The notes beneath the pieces were generated by a model. That model did no database searches and was not told where the DNA came from. It saw only the letters and a list, made by a program, of their open reading frames with translations. Below, in pieces: positions 21,233 through 34,318 of a DNA stretch of 64,000 nucleotides (positions are counted from its first letter, which is position 1; every line of letters begins with the position of its first letter). The position numbers and the translations under genes were made by a program. The DNA is taken from NCBI GenBank assembly GCA_003013855.2, contig PVNU02004159.1:682001-746000 (forward strand), given 5' to 3'. Source of the stretch: Liriodendron chinense. Lineage: Eukaryota; Streptophyta; Magnoliopsida; Magnoliales; Magnoliaceae.

Positions 21233-23262
21233 TCTTATGTTTCTCCTCCTTGATTTTAGCATAGCTATCAACATCATAAAAGTGGCTTGTATGAATTTAC
21301 CATGGTAAATAATAATTAACCATTGACCTCCATTTACCATGGTAAATGGAAAAACAAAGAGGCCCTAAATATTTAGTAACTCATGTTATCCTATATACAA
21401 CTATAATACTTATTAGAATAAATACTTAAAAAAAAAAAAAAAAAAACAACCCTCACAACATAAGTTGAGTGTGAGAGAGGTTTATCCTATTGTCCAAAAC
21501 TTAAGTATCAAAGTTGTAAAGTGTTAGTGTTGTGTGCCCTGTAAAAGCCAATGTGTTAATTTTGACCATTCATGACCATGGGTCCTGTGTGAATATGTCA
21601 TTAAGGTAATAACTAATATGTTGGTATGTCTTAAACTGTACATATTTATACAAGCTAAAGAAGGGAGATTCCTTTGGTTGTTGGAAAACTTGTGATTGAA
21701 CATAATGGCCACTAGTTAAGGGATGCTTGTATTCCATGAATTTCAATATCCTATTGTTCCATAGCCACCTAGTAGGTTGCTGGACAAACATACAATAGTT
21801 ATAATTCTTATATAACCATCTTATATGAAGTCATTGATTACAAATTAGGATAGAAGATCTCCACCATTTAGCTCGACAACAAGTAGGTGTGCTTATGCCC
21901 TACCTTACACAGGGTGTGCCATGAGAGTAGGCTTTTAGCACACTTGCATTAGAGGATCAATTCAAATCCTTAGACTAGGAAACCCATCATTCATAGACTA
22001 TGATCAACTTTCATATGTTATAACTTTAACTAATCGCTAGACCTAAGGATGTACAAGGAATTCAAGTTCCTAAATCATGAGTAATCACTCTATTTTTTAC
22101 TTTCAACTACCCATTCCATTAAAGTGTGTAGCTTATAGTGGTTTAATGTTCATTATATACTCCTTACAAAAAAATTCAAAGCGTTTGAGGTGTATTAATT
22201 ACCTATGTTAGTTCTAATAACTTTAAACGAGAAGCCACTTTACATTTGTACAAACAATTCGAACTCATAAAAGGAAAAAAGTTTAGAATTTTTTGAAAAT
22301 AAATTATTGTCTTTATATTGAGATACACAATTAAGTGAAAACATACTTAATGTTACCATAATAGCCCATCTCATATAAATCTAAATGCACAAGTTGAAGT
22401 GGCAATGTGACTTTTGTGACTTTCTAATTTAGAGCAAATTTATTTATTGCTTCCTATAAATGCGTCTTTCACAAATATAATTTAGGTGATTCATGAAAGT
22501 GGTCCTATTAACCACATTGTTTGACTTGAAATTCAATCGTACGTATGTGTGTATTGTGTCAGGTGTGTCAAAGCCTTTTATAGCTCGATCTAAACCAAAC
22601 TGAATGCATTTGACGCCAAGTGCTGAGATAAATAGCGAGGCTGTTGGTGGTCATTTATGACTAAGAACTGAAGTAGTTTGATAATTTATTTAGCCACTTA
22701 TATGCACAATTAAGTGATTTGAGACGAGGGTTCATCATTTTAATGAGTTCTTTTTGCATTTCAATTAAAATGACTTTTTCTCACTATGATAGCAAAGATA
22801 ATCCAATTCACACAACGTGAGAGTAGAAGGAACTCAATTTCATTAATTGAAATAAAATGAAAACTTTCAAAAGTAGCCCTTAGCAATCCAATGTTTGTGG
22901 CATAGATGGCAAGGCCGTATATCTAAGTTTTCATTGATCCAGTAGCTCGGGCGTAGATAAAAGAAATTACACTACTGAAAAGAAAAGAAAATGTCTTCAT
23001 TGCAATCAAACACTTGGCATAGATCAAAATGAATTACGCTATTGAAAAGAAAAAAAAGTCTTCCTTGTGATTTAACACTTGACTTAAATAAAAGAGGATT
23101 ACACTACTCCTAATCTATGTTGGTTTAGTGTAGCAACGTTGACAAGTTGAATTATACTACTATGCTAAAGTAGTCCAACGTAAAAGTTAAATGGGTAGTC
23201 ATATACTACGATAAAATAAAAGATAAAAAAAAGACATCGTTGCATTGTAAATTTGATTTGAT
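21233..23262. other. AT-rich intergenic DNA without recognised genes
   Basis: No coding sequence is supported. Two palindromes occur at 21295-21310 and 21330-21349, an A run at 21430-21446, and a degenerate repeat of about 65 bp (ATTACACTACTGAAAAGAAAAG and variants) between 22955 and 23110. Confidence 0.5.
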
Positions 23263-23267
23263 GTGCT

Positions 23268-25296
23268 TGAAATTGCGTCGGATCGTTTAACACGACACCC
23301 TATGCTATGTGCAGAAGCTTGGCGGAGCTACTAAGAGTATGGTTAAGTCCTAGAGGGGGTGATTAGAACCTTTTTGAAATTTTTTGTCTACTTAAATCAT
23401 TCTACAATCTAAGTAAAGTAAGTAAGAACACTTCGGCTTCCAAGCCTAAGTGGTCCAATCACAAAGACTAGCATATAAGTAAGCAATTAAGCTATCTAGT
23501 CTAACATGCATAGATTAACATATGATTTAACTTGATCAAGCACCTAATCTATGTAACCTATGTAGACTATATGAGATTGGATTATATAACTTTAAGTCTA
23601 CACTACTAGTGAAAATACATTATGTGTGTGAATGTACCTATATAGGACTTAGCATACATTCCTATCAAGCATTCATAATTAAACAATTAAACATATAATG
23701 CTAAGATAACAATATGCTCAAATACATCACAAACACAAGCATGTATAGTGGTTCGACTATGTGTTTACTCCACTCCCGGTTCAAGTACTCACCCCTTTAG
23801 CACACCGAATTTCACTAGGGAGTTTAAATTAGGTTCCTCCAAACTTAGATGTTTTAAATCAGTTCTGCCCTATCGAGGTATTTACGAGTTCCACCCAACC
23901 CAGGTGTTTACAGGTTCCACCCAACCTTATGATCCTACATAAGAACCTAACTTTAAGCTCAACACTTAAACCAAGGTCATACGACCAAATCTAAATTTAG
24001 GCTTTACAACCAATCCAAGGTCCTACAACCGAACCTAACATATACTCTTGTTGAAGGCTCCCCACCTGGAGACTTAATTCGTCCTTACAATCGGGCATAA
24101 GTCCTACAATTGAACCTATCGAGTTTGGTGATTAAACTCTACACTCAATTCTCTACGGGAAGATAGTAGTTAGACTCAACATAAATGACAACCTTACTTA
24201 TCGAATTTGGACGCTGTTTATACGGCGCTTAGGTTGCTTGATACACTGTCAATACTCTAACTCCAACAATCAAATATCTTGTATGAGATACTCTGCGGAA
24301 ATGTCCAAGGTGCTAGGAAGTAGGTTTGAGATCTCTACAACCAATGAAAAGTGGTTGCCTAGAGAATTTCACCTTAAATGATATCTCTAAAGAGTTTAGA
24401 CAAGGATTTAACTATCTAGTTTAGGTTCTAAAATCTAAAGATCAAAATGAAAAAGTTCATCTTCTAAATGAGCTTTGAATGCTCCATTCTTGTGATGAAT
24501 CACAAGGAAGATGGCTTGAATGAGTTAGAATTTGAGCTCTTAATGGTTTGCAATAGTGGTGGCTTCTAAATCACTAAACTCCTTCTCTCAATATCAAAAA
24601 ACGAACTCTCCACTTTTATAAATAAATCTCTAATAGTAAAAAAAGAGCAGACTCGTATATCTTTGATGGATCGAAGATACCCTTCGATTGATCAAATGTA
24701 TCTTTAATGGATCGAAGATCCTACTCCGATTCAATGAAAAACTATCTAAAGAGTTTATACAGTTACTAGACAGCCAGTTCGATTAATCGGAACCTTCTCT
24801 GATGGATTGAAATCGTTACTTCGAAGGATCGCAGTGATGAGTTTGATTGATCGAAAAATTGTCCAGAGAGTTTATAATGTTACTGGACCAATTATTTATG
24901 GATCGAATTGGTCTCCGATGGATCAAGTCACATCGAGACTGAACTCTGATTGATCGAAATCCACTAAAAAACTGTTGTTTGGGCTGGTTCATTCATAGTA
25001 GCTTGCGCCTTTTTTATTAGCTTAACTTATCATGCTTTTCTAAGTGTTTTAAGGCTAATGATGATGACTAAGGGTTTTCTTATTAGGTCCAAGTCATCTA
25101 AAGGTTTAGGTTGTTTTAATTCTAAGGGTTAGGGTCACCAATGCATCTCTTTTACTTGTTTTTTCTTCTTTGATGATGCTTGTTCACTTAAATCTTCGGT
25201 CTTCAACTTGTCAAGGTTCAACCAACATTACAACACATGGACGCATGTGATTGACAAATAAGGTGTACTAGTATGCCACAGAAAAGTGCACTAACA
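23268..25296 (-). mobile_element. Solo LTR, 2,029 bp, minus orientation (same family as 48299-50034)
   Basis: On the minus strand it starts TGTTAGTGCAC and ends AATTTCA. The flanks GTGCT (23263-23267) and GTGTT (25297-25301) are a 5-bp target duplication with one change. It shares with the 48299 copy the start, the text CAATCAC, GATCGAA palindromes, a TATA box, and the end CACCCCC then AGGACTTA and GTGTCGTGTTA. No internal region is present, so this is a solo LTR left by recombination. Confidence 0.8.
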
Positions 25297-25301
25297 GTGT
25301 T

Positions 25302-27339
25302 AACTTAGCAAGAAATTGAGCTCTTCGATCTTCCTCCTATTTATAGATTTTTTAGGACAGTTGTATGGAGAGATCTTCGTAGCCACTTCTCATGTCTACT
25401 AATGTGGAGATAATCGTCTAGACCCAAAGTTGGTCATGGCTTATCAAACAATGTCATGTATGCTAGTCATTTGTCATGGGTTGAACATTAACTGGACGCA
25501 CATCCTACCCCCATTACGTGGATGAGAGTTTCTCTCGAGCTACCATGTATTGGTGACATTTATCTGCTCCTTCGTATGAACGTGAATAATGCATTTTGAT
25601 GTTAGGCTAACTTAAGGTAGTCATTACTTTGCTCCTTAAATATTTTCAACTATGAAAATCATGTGAAGCATCATGGTGCATTGGCCAAACTTATCATTTA
25701 ACACGAATGTATTTCAGTCAACATCTAATTTTAGTCATGAGGCCATTGTGGTGGTTAACTAGCTTTGCCATGTGAGTAAGGTATGTGGCATGTGTATCCT
25801 TGTTGTAGCCAATTGGGTTAACCTTTTTGGGTTACTCATGACTTTACAGATCCTAATCTTATTCGACCATCAAAATAGTTGAAGAAATCTTCCTTATGTA
25901 TCTTGTTGAGTTTTTTTGCCACAATGCATCATTTGAGTCACTGGATCTAACGTGTTCAGATCGTCAGATCAAGAATAAACACATATGCATGCTAGTTAGC
26001 ATTTTCAAATCATCAAAACTTAAGTGGCCAAAACAAAGATGGTATATCCATGACTCATCATACACACTTTTTTAGGACACAACACTATCATTTTGAATCT
26101 TTAGGAAAAACATGCGATATTTTATCATAGGTACTGTCAAAATTAATTAATTTTGAGCATATTTAAGGTCATATATACCATTTTTAATATGCACAACATG
26201 TCAATTTTTTCATATTAATCAATACGTAATAAATTGTATTCTAATTTAAAAATGTAAAATACATAAGATATATAATGATGATCACCAATCATTGCGTAAA
26301 TTAAAACGTACCTTTTTATTTTACCAATATTTTCTTATTATTCTTAAACTTGATCATATAATCGATTAATCATCCAACTCTACACACATCACCTTCTTTC
26401 CACATATGTGATTATTATATCATGTTTTCAAGTGCCATATACTTTTGTTTTTCTCTACAATGTTACACACTAATAATAAAGTAGTGTCAAAATCTTTATC
26501 TTTTTCAATAAAATTAATGTTTTCAACTTTTTTACCTCATACTTATATTAGTAACGACCTTATTTACTTAATATTAGGTTTGTCATATCTTTGAGTGTCC
26601 TATTATAGCTCTTGATTAATTAGAACTTTAATTTCATCCCCTTTATTGTTAATAATCATCTACTACAATCATAGTTATGACCATCTCCTGTTGAGTTTTT
26701 TTTTTAAATAAAAAATTAAAAATTTTGTTGGTTTTTTAAAACATAAAACTGAAAAACAAAAGATGTAGCTTTTGGTAATTTCTGATAACATTTTAATTGT
26801 GGGTCATTATAACTATTGGCGAATGAAATGATTTTTTAATTCAAAATCTTGGTGGATCGGAGCGTTGTCATTAATGAAGAGATATTATAAAAGGATATCA
26901 CCATGAAAAATAGCCTTTTTATGAAATGGATTCGAAATGTCCTTTGTTGGTTTATAATAATTCATCTTTAAGTCATTCCAAAAACACAACCATCTCTAGT
27001 AATCTTACCTCTTCATCTTCTTATCTACCACTCTTGTTTTGGGTATTTTTGAAAGGTTGTAAAAACTTTAAGAGGTAAACTGTAAATAAAAAAGAAGTTA
27101 GGGATAAAACTGTAAAAATAAAGAAGTCAAAGTATATGCTACCAAAATATGATCAGAGTGCAGTTACTCAATTTTATAAATCAAAACTTACATTTTTCTA
27201 ATTTAGGAGAAGAGGTTTATTGTATCTTGGAAATGAATTTTTTGTTACCCTCTTACAAACTAATTTAATTAACCACAGTAGGGTGTGGACATTGCCTTCA
27301 AGATAACGACACTGTATCACTCAATAAGCCTATCTTTAA
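25302..27339. other. AT-rich sequence, possible remnant of an older LTR
   Basis: The sequence just right of the solo LTR reads CTATAAATAGG on the minus strand (25350-25360), a good TATA box, so the solo LTR may sit inside an older minus-strand LTR. The rest shows no gene or repeat that I recognise. Confidence 0.35.
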
Positions 27340-27552
27340 GGGCATGTTTGGATTACGTTTACTCCCGTAAACACCTATAAAAGAATAATCATTTCAATTA
27401 CAGCAATTTAACATGGTATTTTAGAATAGTTTGACTTTTAAAGGTTTGTATTTGGAAAAAGATGCAAATTGCAGAAATTGCTTTTGATTAGATAGAAAAT
27501 CTGTTTGGGTGCTTGAATGATTCGATCTAAATAATAAACATCTTCATATACA

Positions 27553-27957
27553 TGAGCCCCACCATGACGTGTGTGTTTTTATCCACACTATCAATTCATT
27601 TTTCTTGCTCATTTTAGGGCATGAGACAAAAATTGAGGCAGATCCAAATCTCAAGTGCACCAGGCCATAGGAAAAAGTGGTCATTAAACGCCCACCATAA
27701 AAGCTTTAGATCAACATAATATTTGTGTTTTCCCTTCATCTAGGTCTCTATGATCCAATCAACAGGTTGGATGATAAATAAACATTACATTAGGCCTTAG
27801 GAAGCTTTCATGGTGGGCATTCAATCACCACTGTTTCATGTGGTGTCGTCCACCTAAGATTTAGATTTGCCTCAATTTTTTGCTCCATCCTTAAAATGAG
27901 TTGGTAAAATGATTGGTAGAGTGTATAAAACACATTATGGTGAGGCTTGTAGAACAC
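27553..27957. mobile_element. Foldback MITE, copy B
   Basis: This has the same pattern as copy A: GAGCCCCACCATGACG at the left, AAACACATTATGGTGAGGC at the right, with the central CTTCATCTAGGTCTCT and GGTTGGATGATAAATAAACATTA. Its arms are diverged. Confidence 0.7.
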
Positions 27958-28091
27958 TAATTAATACCAAGTCCATGAGCTCGTATTTCACTCAAGATAC
28001 GCCGTGAGATGCATTAGAAATTCTGGAGAGTTTGAATTTTAGAATTCTACTTTTATCCAAATGTGGTTAGCATAATTAAAATCGTGTAAAT

Positions 28092-29474
28092 TGTTGAGGT
28101 CTAAATATTGCATATTTATACCCTACTTAACACCGATTTTAAGTTAATTATTTTTAATTATGTGCATTTCATGTGCAAGGAAATATTTGAAGATCAAGAC
28201 CAAATTCGTGCTAAAAAAAGATAAAGTCTAAAAGGAATTATGAAGAAAAAGTTTGAAGAAATCAAGTTAAAAGACCTGAATCGGCCAGAAAAATTGAAGT
28301 ACAGAATTACGGGGCTATAAAGTAAAGATTCAGATAATTCAAGAAATGACCCTGCTGTGTTGTTTTTGTCCATTTCGACTGGTCAAAAATAAACTTCGAC
28401 AAGTAGACGGGTTGAAAATTAGTAGAAATTGGTGAATTTGGATTGAAACTCTTTGGACTAAAAAGAGTTATTTCTATCGGTAGAAGGCTATGGTCGACCG
28501 ATCGACCCGATGAGTGAAAATTCAGGAGTTTGTCGTTGTCTGTTGATCTAAGATTTTGACAGGTCAAAGCTCATCTTCGACAGGATGTCGACAGATGATG
28601 TCAGTGCAAACTTTTTTCACAAATTGAAGGGCGGTGCTCAATTTTTCTATATTAAGGGATGATTTCTAACGTTTTAAAGTATCCTAGAATGCAGAGAGAG
28701 ACAAGTTCAAGAGTGAAAAAGCTTCGGCTTCATCTTTTTCTTGTTTTTCTTCTTTTTTAGTTTTAGTTTATTTTTATTTTTCTATTTTTAAGTTAGCTAT
28801 GTTTAGCTAATCTCTTAGCTAGAACTAAAAGGTGAACCTTTTAGTTTATTCATGATGTTCTAGTTCTTTTTATTGAAATTTACGGTTTGATTAATGAATA
28901 ATTTATTGATTTTAGTTTAAATAAAGTTATAATTTTAGCTAATACTTTGATCCAGTGTAGACTCTGGGCACATTGGACGCTTAGTAAATCTAAGATTTTT
29001 TATTTACTCTTTTTGCAAGAAATTAGTTTATAAAATTCGTTCACCTACTGTAGACTCCAAGCACGATAGATGCATTGGATTCCCTACGATACGTAACTTA
29101 GTGCTTCATGCGGAAATCAATTCAATTAAAGTTCATATCTGTTTTGTTTTGTTTAAATTTGATTTAACCGCTCTATCATTCGACAGGATAGGATAGGACT
29201 TCGATTTTAGTTGAGTTATCTAATTAAATCAAGTGAATTAGACATTGTGAATAACTAAAAATGGATCATTTGAAACTTTAGTTTTTGTTTTTATTGATTT
29301 TTCCTTTTCAATTGAATTCATCTACCTTCTATTTAGTTTTAGTTTAATTTAGATAGTTTAGTTATAGATCCTTGTTTGCATTTGAGTGCTTGGACCTATA
29401 TTCCTCCCCGTGGATCGACCTCGGTCTCATCGAGTTATGACTACATCGCAACCCTATACTTGAGGTTGTGAACA
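28092..29474 (+). mobile_element. Solo LTR, 1,383 bp, target duplication TAAAT
   Basis: It starts TGTTGAGGTC and ends GTTGTGAACA, flanked on both sides by TAAAT (28087-28091 and 29475-29479). The right part (CCCCGTGGATCGACCTCGG) is like the U5 end of Ty3/gypsy LTRs, and the body carries TCGACCGATCGA palindromes. No internal domain remains. Confidence 0.85.
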
Positions 29475-29574
29475 TAAATACACATAATTATCATGCGGTA
29501 AGTTACCAAACAAGCCTTAACATAAATACACATAATTTCATCTTCGCCTCTCCCTTTTCAATGATTGAAATTGT

Positions 29575-30260
29575 TGGACATCGACAATTGAGTTTTGAGT
29601 ATATGCTTAAGTGATGGAGAGACTTTAATTCATTTGGTGTTCATGGGCTTTCAATGTACCCTTGAGTTATTTGATAGATATGGAAGAAATGTCATTTGCT
29701 TCCTCAATAACACACATCACATGCTCAAATTTTGACGTGATGATTCATAGAACTTTCTTCGTCACTTCTATATAATCATTTTTTTTTCAGTTTGCATGTA
29801 ACTAATTTACAATAAAAATCACTTTATCAAAAATAATTGACAATCATGTCAATATTAATCATCTTTAATGCTTCAAATTTACCTTAAACCATATGAATTC
29901 TTATCTTTTTTTTTTTTACTCGATCTGCACCTTAACAAGTTTTCTCTAAAAGCTCATAGGCCTCTTTCGTCACTGTACCTCTTAATATCCTATCAAATAT
30001 CGTTCCATCTACTGCTTATAAGATGTATCGTTCCATCTACTGCTTATAAGATGAAATACAATGTCTTTTGGTCTTTGTTTTAAGCATATTGAAACTCTTC
30101 TTTTCTTAATTATGAAAATGCTTCAAACATCTGCATATCAGCTACATTGGTGTAACCACTTTCTACCAAGTCTCATAATTCTTAAAATCGAAAGAAAACC
30201 TTCATTTGGATGCTCGAGTGGTCATATTTTTCCCATAAAACTTTAGTAGTTGTGGTTGAA
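29575..30260 (-). pseudogene. Decayed copia-type gag fragment
   Basis: On the minus strand broken frames give the usual Gag (UBN2-type) series: SIQMKVFF, ELWDLVESGYT, AVDGTIFDRIL, TKEAYELLEKT and, further left, HVMCVIEEANDISSISIK and LKGTLKAHEHQMN. Stops and frameshifts are frequent. A 28-base direct repeat within it (29999-30054) is a later duplication. No other Pol domain is seen nearby. Confidence 0.7.
29999..30054. repeat. 28-bp perfect tandem duplication
   Basis: TCGTTCCATCTACTGCTTAT with AAGATG occurs twice in a row, without divergence except at the edge. It lies inside the decayed gag. Confidence 0.8.
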
Positions 30261-30699
30261 TCATCCCATTCATGCCCATAATTCGCATCAGTGTAATACT
30301 TCTCAAACAGATTGGAACAATAAAAAAGGGGAAAAAAACTTCCTTAGATAAGCTTTGATACTACTTGATAGCCCACTTAGGTAAGCCACTAAAATTGACA
30401 ACTTAATATCAATATAAAGACAAATGTAAAAAATATAGAAAAGAAAAACTCATATATGCCTTCTTCAACTTGTTTATATCTAGTATAACAAGTACTTATG
30501 TGTGTGTTTATATATATAAAATAAATATAGAAACTAAAGACATACATACCTAGCCATGAATTACACCAATCACATCTTCTAATCCAGCTCAAAAAATGAG
30601 TCTCACTCTCATATATAAACAAGATGTAAAACAAAAAACTAAGGGGACGATTGTTGTGTAAGCAATGGACTTTGAAAAGTTTCACTTATTAATGATTCA

Positions 30700-31790
30700 T
30701 AAAGGTGGATCCTCCTCTTGTAAGAATGATGTAGAACAAGGATCAACTGATGAAGGACGGTGATCAATCACCTTTCTATCGGTTAGTCGGTCAACCTATA
30801 TTGCTTCAGAATGCAAATTGATTTCTGAACACTTTTGGAGTTGTTTAGTCGATCGAGCTGCTCTACTGGTCAACCGACTGATCGCTCGATCATTCGAGCC
30901 GGTCGATCGACAACGATCGTGGATGATGGAAATTTCGCATGTTTTTTAGATTTCTTTCCTATTTTGTTTAGGGCTTTCTTAATTACATTTTAGGGTTTTG
31001 TTTAAGCTATATAAGCTCTCTTAAACTTGTTGTTATTGATTCAACCCTTATATTATGTTGGGGTTAGGAGCCCTGCAGCGGAAGCAATCAAAGCAGGTGA
31101 GGAACACACCACAATGGCAATCAATAAGCAAATCATCATACACAACAAGGCAATTCGATTTTTACGTGGAAAAACTCCTCACGGGTAAAAAACCACGGCA
31201 CAAAGTGACACCAATCCACTATGAATAAGAAGTTACAAGAGATTACAGAAGAAAACCCTGGATCACAGCCCACAAGAGAAATCCCAAGCTACCCGAAGCT
31301 AATTCTCACATGAGAAGGACAAACACAGCCCTTTCCCTCAACCCAGAGAACTCCAAGCTTCCTCCTAGCTTTTTCTCTCACCCTAGAACCCTCTCAATCC
31401 CTTGGCCCATTGGCGGCAACACTAATCTCGGATTACATCTCCTTAAATAGGAGAAAACCGGAATTAGAATTTCCTTGCGCAAAACCGCGCAAGAAACTAA
31501 GTCCAAAAAGGAAATTGCCGATCGGTCGGCCAGCCAGATGGCCCAAAAAGGTTCTAGCAACCTGCTGTCTTGCTTCATCATGACCGACCGGCCGGCCGGC
31601 CGATGGTCTTCATGCTTGAAGCTTTGAGGCGTCCAAGCCCAACATATTATTCAATAAGATTCCCGACTTTTGTCGCTTCTTCCCTCGTGAATTCGAGAAA
31701 GCTCTTGTAGATTCAAGGTAGTTATCCCCTTGGGGAAGACGGTGATCGACCTCATCACATCCTTCCCTACGTCAAAGAATGGTTAATTCT
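30700..31790 (+). mobile_element. Probable older LTR split by a solo LTR
   Basis: On either side of the 31056-31644 solo LTR the sequence reads like one LTR: a TATA box CTATATAAGC at 31007, CT-rich and T-rich text, then GATTCCCGACTTTTGTCGC after the insertion. A cluster of TCGATCGA-type palindromes lies at 30780-30930. The outer ends could not be fixed. Confidence 0.35.
31056..31644 (-). mobile_element. Solo LTR, 589 bp, target duplication TATTA
   Basis: It starts TGTTGGG and ends CCCAACA (perfect 7-bp inverted ends), flanked by TATTA at 31051-31055 and 31645-31649. On the minus strand the segment GTGGTTTTTTACCCGTGAGG with CCACGTAAAAATC is typical of copia-type U5, so it is probably minus-oriented. 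It holds GACCGACCGGCCGGCCGGCC. Confidence 0.9.
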
Positions 31791-31799
31791 TAAGAGCAT

Positions 31800-32250
31800 T
31801 GATGAAAATCAGGATTAAATACATAATTATAATGTGTTAATTTTTAAAAGAAGACATTCTATATATTTGTGTGGCTGACATATCCATCTTATAATCAAGA
31901 ATAATAATTTTGCAATATCGTGATCATTGATCTTAAAAGGTTGTTATGTTTTACTCATAGTTTAGGTCTTCTCAGTAATGTTATTCATGCACAATATTTT
32001 CTCTTTTGCCATATGTTTTAATTTAGAAATAAGTGTGAATTTGTTAGTGTATTTCAAAATAAAATAGCCTCATTTCAAAAGAAATTGTGTCATATTTTGG
32101 TTTTCACTTTTCCAATTAGAAGTTTAGTTCCATGCAGGAGAAAAGCATGGCTTATATAAGGTTCCTTTTTTCCTAAGCTTATGAAATATATATGTACTAT
32201 GTTCTAGTTCGCGAGTCCAATCCTTTGTTTGCTGCAAAACATGAGTTTTT
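31800..32250. other. AT-rich spacer
   Basis: Nothing could be recognised here on either strand. Confidence 0.4.
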
Positions 32251-32255
32251 TCATT

Positions 32256-32640
32256 GGTCCAAGTCATCAAAGCATGACATAAGTGTGATGAGGTTGCACA
32301 CCCGTGTGATGTGGTTGTATGATGGTGTGATGTAGTTGCACACCTATGGAGCAATGAATTTGCAACAAACAGAGACTCCTTGCTTGCAGCAAACAAAGGA
32401 TCCAAACTCCCTGTTCACACATGCGCACTAGCTCATTTTTTATGAGCATGAGATGAGGTAAGGTCCAAGTTATCACAACATGATGTCAGTGTGATGAGGT
32501 TGCACACTTATGTGATGTGGTTATGATAGTGTGGCAGCAAACAGGACTCTTTGTTTGCAGCCAACAGAGGATCTGGAGTATTTTGGACTCCCCCTCCACA
32601 CATGCACACTAGCTCAATTTATGAGCCGAGCTGACCCAAA
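32256..32640. repeat. Diverged tandem duplication, period about 204 bp
   Basis: GGTCCAAGTCATCAAAGCATG and its sequel (GTGATGAGGTTGCACAC, GCAGCAAACA, CACATGCGCACTAGCTCA) recur about 204 bases later with substitutions. Confidence 0.75.
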
Positions 32641-32866
32641 AACCAATTAACAGATCATGTGCACATGCTAGCTCATCGGGTATGAACCGAACCTTAGGTT
32701 GGTTTTGCGTAAATTTACATTGTATTAGTTTTTACTTTTTAGACAGCTGAATATGACCGTTGTACCTTTCCAAACATTTTTTTATTTTATTTATTTTCTG
32801 CATTTCGTTGTGGCAAGATAATTATGTCTGCCACCTCGACCAAATCGAAGACTTTAACAGGTTTTG

Positions 32867-33396
32867 GGGCGCGACTTGGGTGAGACCCCGGAACCAGCAA
32901 TGTGGGTGGGACCCTGACCGTAGGTTCCCACCTCTATGCATGAATTGTACATCCATGCTGTGCATTTACTTTTCAGTCTTATTTTATGTCATGGTACTAA
33001 AAATAAAGCAGATTCAACTTTTGGGTGGACCACACCATAAGAAACACTGGTTAATGACCATTAAAAACCTTCTGTGAGCCATAAAAGTTTTCTATCAACC
33101 TGATATTTTTATTTTCCTTTCCTCGCTGTCTACGTGACCTTACCAACAGATCAGATGGTCAATAAAAATTACGGTGGACTCCAAGAAGTTTTTAATGATA
33201 GGTGTTCAATGAACACTTTTTCCTGTGGTGTGGTCCACCTAAAACTTACACCTACTTCATTTTTGAAACTACAATCTAAAATAAACTAAAGAAGCAGATG
33301 GACGGCATGGATATACAAAATATACATCCAGGTGATCTCTAAAGTCAGGGTCTCACCCACATCGACTGGTTCCGGGGTCTCACCCAAGTCGCGCCC
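32867..33396. mobile_element. Foldback MITE, copy C, 9-bp target duplication
   Basis: The ends GGGCGCGACTTGGGTGAGAC and the inverted match at 33377-33396 extend over about 50 bases. The flanks CAGGTTTTG (32858-32866) and AAGGTTTTG (33397-33405) are a 9-bp duplication with one change, the size made by Mutator-type transposases. The inner part is the family foldback. Confidence 0.85.
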
Positions 33397-33422
33397 AAGG
33401 TTTTGGGCGTCCACCTCGCTCG

Positions 33423-33950
33423 GGGCGCGGATTTACGGTCAAAGCATTGCGCAGGAAGTTCCAGCACTGGGAACCAAGGTGGGGCCCACAGTAATTTTTT
33501 TGATAAATCCAACATGTCCATCCGTTTTTGGAGCTTATTTTAGGACATGAGAACAAAAATGAACCGGATCCAAGACTCAAGTGGGCCGAAAACGTGAAGA
33601 TTGAACGTCCACAGTTGAAATATTTGTGGAGCCACAGGAGTTTCGAATCAGGATAATTTATGTGTTTTCAGTTCATCCCAGTAGTAGTGACGTTATGAAC
33701 GGTATGGATGTCATATAAATATCACTGTGGACCCCAGGGAGGTTTCAATGGTAGTAATTTACCTACCCACCTCTTCCTTTAGTGAGGCCCACTTGAGTCG
33801 TGGATCCACTTCATTTTTGTTCTCATGTCCTAAAATGAGCTTACGAAACGGATGGACGAGGTGGATTTATCAAAAAACATTACTATGGGCCCCACCTGGT
33901 TCCCAGCGCAGGAACTTCCTGCCCAAGGCTTTCGCAGTAAATCCGCGCCC
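33423..33950. mobile_element. Foldback MITE, copy D
   Basis: It starts GGGCGCGGATTTACGGTC and ends with the inverted match to 33950; about 70 terminal bases pair with few mismatches, including GCAGGAAGTTCC. Only 26 bases separate it from copy C. Confidence 0.85.
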
Positions 33951-33983
33951 GCCTGCTCTGCCCCCTTCCAAGTACTCGGTCCA

Positions 33984-34318
33984 GGCAAGGGCTTTCTGCA
34001 GCCATCATGATGTATTGGTTTTATCTGGATAGTCCATCCATTTTCTCGTATCATCTGAGGGCATGAGGTAAAAAATGAGACAGTCTCAAGCTCAAGTGAA
34101 CTCCATCTAGGTCTGCGTGGTCTTATGAACAGGTTGGATGGAAAATAAACATCATAATGGGCATCATTATCAATAATGCTTCCTATGGTGTGGTCTACCT
34201 GGGCCTTTGATCTGCCTCAATTTTTTTTGTTATGAGCCTTAAATTGATATGGAAAAGTGGATTTACGGCGTCAATGAAATCCATACATCACAGTGGACCC
34301 CACAGAAACCCTGCCTGA
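33984..34318. mobile_element. Foldback MITE, copy E (internally deleted)
   Basis: The ends CAGGCAAGGGCTTTCTG and CAGAAACCCTGCCTG pair. The usual first-half GGACCACACC to CACCATT segment is missing, so it is shorter than its relatives. Confidence 0.65.

Larger units (their letters stand above)
27340..29516. mobile_element. TIR element hosting a MITE and a solo LTR
   Basis: The left end GGGCATGTTTGG and right end CCAAACAAGCC are inverted relatives (GGCWTGTTTGG). Flanking TTA/TAA triplets would suit a PIF/Harbinger-like element. It holds foldback copy B and the solo LTR at 28092-29474. No transposase is visible, so the class is uncertain. Confidence 0.4.
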
